Assembly: GCA_947631865.1 (NCBI GenBank)
Contig: CANRNF010000004.1
Coordinates: 1-64,000, forward strand
DNA length: 64,000 bases
Source of the DNA: an uncultured Oscillospiraceae bacterium
GTDB taxonomy: Bacteria > Bacillota > Clostridia > Oscillospirales > Oscillospiraceae
Reading direction: 5' to 3'
The translations under genes were made by a program, and so were the position numbers. Shown one piece after another: positions 57,931 to 64,000 of the stretch (its first letter is position 1; every line of letters begins with the position of its first letter). The notes under the pieces were generated by a model. It was not told the origin of the DNA. It worked only from the letters and a program-made list of their open reading frames with translations, and searched no databases.

Positions 57931-58487
57931 AAAAGAACCTGAAACGCAATATCGTCGTCATCGCGGTGCTGGTATTCGTGGGCGCGGCGGTATATCTGAA
58001 CTGGTCGTACAACAGCCGCTGGGGCACGGCGGACCCGGCCATGGTGGCGGCGGAGGACCAGGCCATGGCCCAGGCCCAGGAGGAGTACCAGGCCGCCTCG
58101 GCCGCGGCGGATACCGGCGCGGTGGCGGTGAACGCCTATTTCGACGAGGCCCGGCTCACACGGCAGTCCTCACGGGACGAGGCCCTGAAGCTGCTGGAGC
58201 AGGCCTGCTCCGCCGAGGACTCCTCCCAGGAGGTCATCGACGAGTCCATGCGCCAGATCAACACCATGGCGACCTGGAACCTGCAGGAGAGCCTTCTGGA
58301 GAACGAGCTCATGGCCAAGAACTTCACCGACTGCGTGGTCCTGGCCTCCGACCAGGGCGTGACCGTAGCGGTGCCGGCGCCGGTGGAGGGCCTCACGGCC
58401 ACCCAGGTGGCCCAGATCACCGAGGCGGTGGTGTCCAACACGGACTATACCGCCCAGACCCTCAATATCATCGAGGTCACGGAGTGA
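57927..58487 (+). CDS. spoIIIAH: Stage III sporulation protein AH
   Basis: A 186-residue protein with a TTG start overlapping the spoIIIAG stop. An N-terminal transmembrane helix (about 8-27) precedes a charged linker and a C-terminal YscJ/FliF-like ring domain (MRQINTMATWNLQESLLENELMAKNF, DCVVLASDQGVTVAVPAP). SpoIIIAH binds SpoIIQ of the forespore across the intermembrane space. No spoIIQ is in this window. The operon ends here; a new promoter follows. Confidence 0.94.
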   Translation: MKKNLKRNIVVIAVLVFVGAAVYLNWSYNSRWGTADPAMVAAEDQAMAQAQEEYQAASAAADTGAVAVNAYFDEARLTRQSSRDEALKLLEQACSAEDSSQEVIDESMRQINTMATWNLQESLLENELMAKNFTDCVVLASDQGVTVAVPAPVEGLTATQVAQITEAVVSNTDYTAQTLNIIEVTE

Positions 58488-58517
58488 TAAATTTGGCCCT
58501 TTTCTTTTTGGCCTAAT

Positions 58518-58528
58518 TGTGCTATAAT
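58518..58528 (+). promoter_or_regulatory. Extended -10 promoter of asp23-nusB
   Basis: TATAAT (58523-58528) preceded by TGC, giving TGnTATAAT. A weak -35-like TTTCTT lies 16 nt upstream. It is 32 nt before the asp23 ATG. Confidence 0.7.
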
Positions 58529-58560
58529 GCCTCTATCCATGTGAACGGAGGTTTCGGGCG

Positions 58561-58920
58561 ATGGCAGAGAACTATATCACCAAGCAGGACGAGAAGGGTT
58601 CTGTCAACATCTCGGAGGACGTGATCGCCGCGATGGCGGCGGCCGCCGTGACCGAGGCGGAGGGCGTGGCCGGCTTCGGCAACCCCACCACGCCGGAGCT
58701 CGTGGACCTCTTCGGACGGAAGAATCCGGGAAAGGGTCTGAAAATACGCTTCCTGGACGATAAGATCACCGTCGATATCCTCATCGTCGTCCGCGCTCCC
58801 GGCAGCATCACCGACACGGCTGTACACGTACAGGACGTGGTGTGCAGCGAGGTGGAGTCCATCACCGGCATGAACGCGGTGGTGAACGTCCACGTCACGG
58901 GCGTTTCCTTCGACAAGTGA
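58561..58920 (+). CDS. Asp23/Gls24 family envelope-stress protein
   Basis: A 119-residue soluble protein with the Asp23 pattern: GSVNISEDVIAAMAAAAVTEAEGV, GLKIRFLDDKITVDILIVV, VQDVVCSEVESITGMNAVVNVHVTGV. Members are alkaline-shock or envelope-associated proteins. In clostridia one copy commonly precedes nusB, as here (YqhY-like), and is thought to influence lipid synthesis. The operon with nusB, xseA, xseB and ispA fits that. Confidence 0.9.
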   Translation: MAENYITKQDEKGSVNISEDVIAAMAAAAVTEAEGVAGFGNPTTPELVDLFGRKNPGKGLKIRFLDDKITVDILIVVRAPGSITDTAVHVQDVVCSEVESITGMNAVVNVHVTGVSFDK

Positions 58921-58938
58921 TCGAAACTGAGATTCATC

Positions 58939-58961
58939 CGGAGCCCCGTCGCGGGGCTCCG
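58939..58961 (+). terminator. Hairpin between asp23 and nusB
   Basis: CGGAGCCCCG and CGGGGCTCCG pair perfectly over 10 bp around TCG. Only a short TATTT follows, so it probably attenuates rather than stops transcription into nusB. Confidence 0.55.
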
Positions 58962-58981
58962 CGCTGTATTTGGAGGCAGTT

Positions 58982-59455
58982 ATGACAAGATCTGCTGCGA
59001 GAGAGATCTCTATCCAGCTCGGCTTCTCCGTGGCCGGGGCGGACCTGGAGCCGGAGGCGGCCGTGGAGGCCTTCTTCGAGCCGGAGCATTACGCGTCCCT
59101 GGCCGGAGAGGACGAGCTGTACGCAGAAAAGCCTGACCGGCGGGACATGGATTTCATCCGCCGGAGCGTGTGCGGCGTGGCGGAGCACCGCGGGGAGCTG
59201 GACAAGCTCATCGGCAAGTACGCCAAGGGCTGGCGCCCCGAGCGCATCAGCCGCAGCGCCGCCGCCATCCTGCGCCAGGCCATGTTCGAGATACTCTATA
59301 TGCCCGACGTACCGCCGGCGGCTGCCATGGACGAGGCGGTGGAGCTTGCCAAGGGCTACGAGGACGCCGATGTGGTGGCGTTCATCAACGGCGTGCTGGG
59401 CGGCTTTTATCGAGGCGAGATAGAGAACGACCACCCGGAGAAAAAGGATGAATGA
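58982..59455 (+). CDS. nusB: Transcription antitermination factor NusB
   Basis: A 157-residue helical protein beginning TRSAAREISIQLGF, with the C-terminal signature AAMDEAVELAKGYEDADVVAFINGVLGG. NusB with NusE binds boxA RNA in rRNA antitermination. TTGGAGGCAG precedes the ATG at 58982. It overlaps xseA by 8 nt. Confidence 0.93.
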   Translation: MTRSAAREISIQLGFSVAGADLEPEAAVEAFFEPEHYASLAGEDELYAEKPDRRDMDFIRRSVCGVAEHRGELDKLIGKYAKGWRPERISRSAAAILRQAMFEILYMPDVPPAAAMDEAVELAKGYEDADVVAFINGVLGGFYRGEIENDHPEKKDE

Positions 59456-60656
59456 GCAGACCTTCACCGTCACGGCCCTGAACGAGTACATAAAGGGCCT
59501 GGTGGACACCGACCCGCTGCTGGGCCGGGTAGCGGTGCGGGGGGAGCTTTCCAACTATAAGGTCTATCCCTCCGGCCACCACTACTTCACCATGAAGGAC
59601 GGCCAGTCCAGCCTGCGGTGCGTCATGTTCCGCTCCAGCGCGGAAAAGCTCCGCTTCCGGCCGGAAAACGGCATGTCTGTCACGGCCACGGGCCGGATCA
59701 CGGTCTATCCCCGGGATGGGGCCTATCAGCTGTATGTGGGCTCTCTGATGCCGGACGGCGTGGGAGACCTGCAGGTGGCCTTCGAGCAGCTGAAAGCAAA
59801 GCTTGCCGCCGAGGGCCTTTTCGATCCGGAGCACAAAAAACCCCTGTCGGCGTTTCCGGACCGGGTAGCGGTCATCACCAGCGGCGCGGGCGCGGCGGTG
59901 CACGATATCATCCGTGTGCTGGGCAAGCGCTGGCCCATGGCGAAGATACTGGTCCTGCCGGTACGGGTCCAGGGCACGGAGGCGCCGCCGGAGATCGTGG
60001 GCGCCATACGGTACGCCAACCGCCATCATGTGGCGGACCTGATCATCACCGGCCGGGGCGGCGGGTCCATGGAGGACCTGTGGGCCTTCAACGACGAGCG
60101 GGTGGCCCGGGCCATCTATGAGTCCGAGATACCGGTCATATCCGCCGTAGGCCACGAGCCGGACGTGACCATCGCCGACTACGTGGCGGACAAGCGGGCG
60201 GCTACGCCCTCCAACGCCGCGGAGATCGCGGGACCGGACGGGGCGGACGTGGCAGCCTATATCGCCCAGAGCGGCATCCGGCTGGGTCAGGCCATGGGGA
60301 AGAAGCTGGACATGCTCTCCCGGCGGCTGCAGGAGCTTGCCGGCCGGCCGGCGCTGACGGACCCGGAGGTGTATCTGGGCGCCAAGCGCATGGCCCTGGA
60401 CCACGCCCGTTCCGATCTGGCCGCCGCGGGAGAGCGGCTCACCGGCGAAAAACGCCGGACCTATGTGGCCCTGGCGGCAAAGCTGGACGCCCTGAGCCCC
60501 CTGAAGGTACTGGGTCGGGGCTATGCCATCGCGGAAAAGGACGGGAAGGCCCTTCGCACCGCCGCCGACGCGGCGGCAGGGGACCGCATCACCGTTCGAC
60601 TGACCGGCGGCAGCTTGGGCTGCGCCGTGGAGGAGGTACGCCATGAAAAAGAATGA
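59448..60656 (+). CDS. xseA: Exodeoxyribonuclease VII large subunit
   Basis: A 402-residue protein with an N-terminal OB-fold DNA-binding domain (LGRVAVRGELSNYKVYPSGH) and the catalytic region containing VAVITSGAGAAVHDIIRVL, ITGRGGGSMEDLWAFNDE and SAVGHEPDVTIADYVADKRA. With XseB it degrades single-stranded DNA. The end overlaps xseB by 14 nt. Confidence 0.95.
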   Translation: MNEQTFTVTALNEYIKGLVDTDPLLGRVAVRGELSNYKVYPSGHHYFTMKDGQSSLRCVMFRSSAEKLRFRPENGMSVTATGRITVYPRDGAYQLYVGSLMPDGVGDLQVAFEQLKAKLAAEGLFDPEHKKPLSAFPDRVAVITSGAGAAVHDIIRVLGKRWPMAKILVLPVRVQGTEAPPEIVGAIRYANRHHVADLIITGRGGGSMEDLWAFNDERVARAIYESEIPVISAVGHEPDVTIADYVADKRAATPSNAAEIAGPDGADVAAYIAQSGIRLGQAMGKKLDMLSRRLQELAGRPALTDPEVYLGAKRMALDHARSDLAAAGERLTGEKRRTYVALAAKLDALSPLKVLGRGYAIAEKDGKALRTAADAAAGDRITVRLTGGSLGCAVEEVRHEKE

Positions 60657-60867
60657 ACAGACCTTTGAGCAGTCCCTGGAACGGCTGGAGCAGATCGTAC
60701 GCCTGCTGGAGAAGGGGGACGCCCCCCTGGCGGAGAGCCTGGGGCTGTTTGAGGAGGGCACGGCGCTGATCCGCGCCTGTTCAAAACAGCTGGACGAGGC
60801 GGAACAGAAGGTGGTCCAGCTGCGCAAGGGACCGGATGGAGAGCCGGAGGAACTTCCCTTCGAGTGA
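60643..60867 (+). CDS. xseB: Exodeoxyribonuclease VII small subunit
   Basis: A 74-residue helical protein with the family core FEQSLERLEQIVRLLEKGD followed by APLAESLGLFEEGTALI. It forms long helical arms in the XseA-XseB complex. Start within the end of xseA. The second copy of the four-hairpin element lies downstream. Confidence 0.94.
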   Translation: MKKNEQTFEQSLERLEQIVRLLEKGDAPLAESLGLFEEGTALIRACSKQLDEAEQKVVQLRKGPDGEPEELPFE

Positions 60868-60890
60868 ATGGTTGGTAGGATTAGAGAATT

Positions 60891-60998
60891 GCGAAGGCCG
60901 GTCAGGCCGAGCCGCGCGGCATTCCCGCGCGTAAATCCAAAAGCCGCAATATATCAGGCTTTTGGATTATGCCGGCGGGATTCACTCCCGCCGAGCAG
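60891..60998 (+). repeat. Four-hairpin dispersed element, copy B
   Basis: 108 nt matching 3954-4062 with one gap. The hairpins are GGCC/GGCC, CGCGCGG/CCGCGCG, AATCCAAAAGCC/GGCTTTTGGATT and CGGCGGGA/TCCCGCCG. It has the same orientation as the operon, between xseB and ispA. Flanking duplication is not clear; only a short TCGAGT match (about 60869 and 61037) is seen. A further small hairpin, GTCAAAA/TTTTGAC, follows at 61013-61032. Confidence 0.8.
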
Positions 60999-61056
60999 AT
61001 CTGATTTGAGCTGTCAAAACATGGTTTTTGACAAGCTCGAGTAGAAAGGAGCGCAT

Positions 61057-61869
61057 ATGGACCCACTGGAGAGATATGAGCAGTACAAGGCCATGGTGGA
61101 CCTGTGGCTGGCAGGCCGCCTTGTCCCCGAAGGGGACGGGGCAGACGGGCTCCGGGAAGCCATGGCATACACCCTGAAGGCGGGCGGCAAGCGGGTGCGG
61201 CCTGTGCTGTGCCTGGAATTCGCCCGCATCTGCGGTCTGGAGCCGGAGGACGCGGTGCCTGTGGCCTGCGCGGTGGAGCTTTTGCACACCTATACCCTTA
61301 TCCACGACGACATGCCCTGCATGGACGACGACAGCCAGCGCCGGGGCCAGCCCTCCAATCACGTGAAGTTTGGAGAGGGCACCGCGCTGCTGGCCGGTGA
61401 CTGTCTCCAGGCGGAGGCCTTCGCCGCCGTGTGCGACGCGCCGGTGGATGAGACGGACCGCTACCGCTGCTGTCAGCTTCTCGCCGCCGCCGCCGGCGTG
61501 AGAGGCATATGCGGCGGGCAGTATATGGACCTGGCTGATGGGGAGGTCACCCCTGAGAGCCTGACCGCCGCAGACGTGCGCAAGACGGCCGCCCTCATGG
61601 CAGCCGCCTGCGCCATGGGCGCCGCCGCCGCCGGTGCGGACAACGATACCGTGGCCGCCGCCCGGGACTACGGCGCGGCCCTGGGCATGGCGTTCCAGAT
61701 CCGGGACGACATGCTGGACGGTGACGGCTTCGCGGCGCTGCTGGGGCCGGAGAAATGTCAGGCCATGGCCGAAGGCTATACCCAGGACGCCTTCCGGCTT
61801 TTGAACGAGTTCGAGGATACAGAGTTCCTGCAGGAGATGACGGAAAAGCTCTGCGGCAGGAAAGCGTGA
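61057..61869 (+). CDS. ispA: Polyprenyl synthetase (farnesyl diphosphate synthase-like)
   Basis: A 270-residue trans-prenyltransferase. The first aspartate motif is HDDMPCMDDDSQRRGQPSNH, with KAGGKRVRPVLCLEFARI upstream, and the second is FQIRDDMLD near 210. It condenses IPP with DMAPP/GPP. It is slightly shorter than E. coli IspA (299 residues). AGAAAGGAG precedes the ATG. dxs often follows in clostridia but does not here. Confidence 0.92.
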   Translation: MDPLERYEQYKAMVDLWLAGRLVPEGDGADGLREAMAYTLKAGGKRVRPVLCLEFARICGLEPEDAVPVACAVELLHTYTLIHDDMPCMDDDSQRRGQPSNHVKFGEGTALLAGDCLQAEAFAAVCDAPVDETDRYRCCQLLAAAAGVRGICGGQYMDLADGEVTPESLTAADVRKTAALMAAACAMGAAAAGADNDTVAAARDYGAALGMAFQIRDDMLDGDGFAALLGPEKCQAMAEGYTQDAFRLLNEFEDTEFLQEMTEKLCGRKA

Positions 61870-61893
61870 CAGCCAGTCAAGGAGGATAAAGCT

Positions 61894-64000
61894 GTGACAA
61901 AGAGAATACTCAGCATTCTGTTGCTGATAGGTACGCTTGTCAGCCTTTGCGTGCCCGCGCTCGCTGCGGACGCCCAGGAGGAGACATTCACCGCCATAGA
62001 GGAGCCGGCGGCGCCTGATGACCTGGAGGCCGAGGCGGCCGTTGAGCCGGAAGCTCCGGAGGCGCCGGAGGAGCCCGCGGCGCCCGAAGAGAACGCGGAG
62101 CCGGCGAAGGCCCTGCCCCAGGAGGAGGCTCCCGCAGAGGCGATGGAGGCGGATGTGCCCGTGGCAGCCACCACGACCTCCGGTACCTGTGGTACCGGCG
62201 TTACCTGGCGCCTGTCGGGCGGCACGCTGACTATCAGCGGCAGCGGCGCCATCAACGCCTACTCGTTCTATGTGGGGAGAATGGCTCCCTGGTATGACTA
62301 CAGGGACGAGATAACATCCGTGGTCATCAGCAGCGGCGTGACCGGCATCGGCGACGAGGCGTTTTTCAACTGTACCGCCATGACGTCGCTCACTCTGCCC
62401 AATACGCTGACGACCATCGGCGAACGTGTTTTCCAGGACTGCGAGGGCCTGCGTTCCGTCACCATCCCCGCCTCTGTGACCTCCATAGGCGAGGTGGCGT
62501 TCTCCCGCTGCCTGAGCCTCACGTCCGCCACGATCAACGGCAAGCTGGATAAAATACCTTCCAGAATGTTTGCTGGCTGCGCCAGGCTGCAGACCGTGAC
62601 CATCCCGGAGGGCGTGATCAGTATAGGCGGCTATGCCTTTGACGGGTGCACGTCTCTTGGCAGTATCACCTTCCCCAACAGCTTGGAGGTCCTCTATCAG
62701 GGAGCGTTCCAGGGCTGCTCGGCGCTGAGAAGCGTTACCTTCCCCGTGAATGTGCGGTCCATCGGCATGGAGACCTTTGCCAACTGCACCTCTCTCGCCA
62801 GCGTGACCTTCCTGGGGAGCCGGACCGTTGCCATGGGCGACAGGGTCTTCACCAACACCCCCTGGCAGAGGGCTCAGGGCAGCTTCGTCATCAAAAACGG
62901 CGAGCTGCAGGAGTACCAGGGCCCCGGCGGCAGCGTGACCATCCCCAGCACTGTCACCAGCATCGGCAGCCGCGCCTTCTATGGGCAGACCAGCGTGACG
63001 GCCGTGACTATCCCCTCTTCGGTCAGGACCATTGATGATTGGGCATTCGGCGAGTCGGGGATCAGATCCATCACTATCCCCTCCGGTGTCACCTCCATCG
63101 GCAACTGGGCCTTTGAAAGCTGCATGTCTCTGGCCAGCGTCAGTATTGCCTCTACCGTCCGGACCATCGGTGAAGACGCCTTCTGGGGCTGCCAGGTACT
63201 CAGTTCGGTGACCCTTGCCGAGGGCGTGCGCACCATCGGCAAGGAGGCGTTCCGGGACTGCGTGGCGCTCAAGAGCATCACCATCCCCTCCACGGTGACC
63301 TCCATGGGCGACTATGCCCTTTACAACGACGCCCTGCGCAAGATCATCATCAACGGCGCCACCTTTACCTACGGCAAGACCTACGGGGATTGGGAGAAGC
63401 TCTCCGCCGCGACTGTATATTCCAACGGCTCCAGTTCGGCCAGAAACTATGCCACGGCTATTGGCGCTCACTACGAAGAGATCGGCCAGCAGCATCGGAA
63501 CGGCTGGGTGAGAACAGAGGGCACGACCTGGTTCTACTATAAGGACGGCGCGCTTGTGGCCAGCGACTGGCTGTATGACGGCGCGTGGTACTTCATGGAC
63601 CCGGACGGAAAGATGAAGGAGGGCCTTGACGAGATCGCTCTGGGCCGGTCCGACGACGGGGTGTACTACTTCAACGAGAAGCACGACGGCTCCTACGGCC
63701 ACGTGATGGTGGGCTGGCAGACGGTCAGCGGCAAGCGGTACTACTTCAACCCCAAGCACGACGGCGCCTACGGCCGGGCCCTCACCGGCTGGCAGTGGCT
63801 GGACCGCAGCTGGTACTATTTCTCCCCGGATACCGGCGAGATGCTGACCGGCTGGCAGAACATCGGCGGCAAGCGGTTCTATCTCCTCCCGGATACTGGC
63901 AAGATGGTGACCGGCTGGAAGTACATCAGCGGGGAGTGGTATTGCTTCAATTCCGACGGCTCCATGATAACGAGCGCCTGGCAGTACTACAACAAGAACT
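61894..64000 (+). CDS. Secreted BspA-like leucine-rich-repeat protein with cell-wall-binding repeats (partial, runs off the right edge)
   Basis: At least 702 codons with a GTG start after CAAGGAGGATAA. It has a signal peptide (VTKRILSILLLIGTLVSLCV, cleaved near ALAA) and a Glu/Pro/Ala linker (about 29-88). A run of LRR_5/BspA repeats (about 95-510) follows, each with the pattern SVTIPxxVTSIGxxAFxxC. Then come choline/glucan-binding-type repeats (from about 532; GWQTVSGKRYYFN, TGWQWLDRSWYYF). It is expected at the cell wall, perhaps as an adhesin. It begins 24 nt after ispA, so it would be co-transcribed with isoprenoid genes. The C-terminus is outside the window. Confidence 0.9.
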   Translation, partial: MTKRILSILLLIGTLVSLCVPALAADAQEETFTAIEEPAAPDDLEAEAAVEPEAPEAPEEPAAPEENAEPAKALPQEEAPAEAMEADVPVAATTTSGTCGTGVTWRLSGGTLTISGSGAINAYSFYVGRMAPWYDYRDEITSVVISSGVTGIGDEAFFNCTAMTSLTLPNTLTTIGERVFQDCEGLRSVTIPASVTSIGEVAFSRCLSLTSATINGKLDKIPSRMFAGCARLQTVTIPEGVISIGGYAFDGCTSLGSITFPNSLEVLYQGAFQGCSALRSVTFPVNVRSIGMETFANCTSLASVTFLGSRTVAMGDRVFTNTPWQRAQGSFVIKNGELQEYQGPGGSVTIPSTVTSIGSRAFYGQTSVTAVTIPSSVRTIDDWAFGESGIRSITIPSGVTSIGNWAFESCMSLASVSIASTVRTIGEDAFWGCQVLSSVTLAEGVRTIGKEAFRDCVALKSITIPSTVTSMGDYALYNDALRKIIINGATFTYGKTYGDWEKLSAATVYSNGSSSARNYATAIGAHYEEIGQQHRNGWVRTEGTTWFYYKDGALVASDWLYDGAWYFMDPDGKMKEGLDEIALGRSDDGVYYFNEKHDGSYGHVMVGWQTVSGKRYYFNPKHDGAYGRALTGWQWLDRSWYYFSPDTGEMLTGWQNIGGKRFYLLPDTGKMVTGWKYISGEWYCFNSDGSMITSAWQYYNKN

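Noticed and set aside
60982-63759. A 925-codon minus-strand frame opposite ispA and the leucine-rich-repeat gene
   Set aside because: It mirrors the repeats on the plus strand, has no ribosome-binding site and runs through the four-hairpin element.
1-64000. CRISPR arrays, prophage, complete IS elements, tRNA or rRNA genes
   Set aside because: No regularly spaced direct repeats with spacers, no integrase, transposase or capsid-like proteins, and no cloverleaf or rRNA-like sequence were seen.

Overview
The window is 64 kb of GC-rich chromosome from an anaerobic, spore-forming member of the Bacillota. An Oscillospiraceae-like gut clostridium is my best guess. The evidence is the complete spoIIIA operon (54097-58487), spoVAD/spoVAE, ylbJ and yqfC/yqfD, the clostridial order phoH-ybeY-era-yqzL-recO, and cell-surface proteins with InlB-type, leucine-rich and choline-binding-like repeats. 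I see no rRNA, tRNA, CRISPR array, prophage or complete insertion sequence. Nearly all coding space is core genome; the unusual material is mostly between genes.

Layout. 1-12078: sporulation and housekeeping genes (ylbJ, yqfC, yqfD, phoH, ybeY, era, a tiny yqzL, recO, mutS2, an HPr protein, uvrC, rsmD, coaD, a coiled-coil protein). 12079-14750: an ECF sigma factor and its membrane partner between structured intergenic elements. 14753-22625: galT/galK, gluQ, pgsA, a secreted M3 peptidase and a MATE exporter. 22800-28727: a large surface protein with an APVTG anchor signal, an oligopeptide-binding lipoprotein, an aminotransferase and ireB. 28912-34822: nnrD, a lipoprotein, alr, a mazF with no mazE, a small unknown protein, a pyrimidine-nucleoside phosphorylase and a DUF3842 protein. 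35291-40362: a surface operon of Wzz-like protein, tyrosine kinase, PHP phosphatase, class B sortase, an SPQTG protein lacking a membrane anchor, and an LCP enzyme. 40484-41838: a second ECF sigma/anti-sigma pair. 41877-47507 (minus strand): spoVAE, spoVAD, a YlmH-like protein, a frameshifted metallopeptidase, and a TetM-like GTPase-NYN fusion cut by an in-frame amber codon. 47570-47842: a MITE-like element. 47854-53923: GNAT, DUF2156, uracil-DNA glycosylase and a heterodimeric ABC exporter. 54097-61869: spoIIIAA-AH, asp23, nusB, xseA, xseB, ispA. From 61894 to the right edge: a secreted leucine-rich-repeat protein.

Most notable is a ~109-nt element present twice, between ybeY and era and between xseB and ispA, in the same orientation as the host operon. 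It folds into four successive hairpins, and differences between the copies fall as compensatory base-pair changes, so the structure has been under selection. The first copy is flanked by a 22-bp direct repeat that leaves the ybeY stop and the era ribosome-binding site intact. Other points: a SpoIIIAG without the long insert of the Bacillus protein, an apparently leaderless gluQ mRNA, a terminator arm doubling as a Shine-Dalgarno site, and a near-identical inverted repeat in both the ireB and surface-operon promoters.
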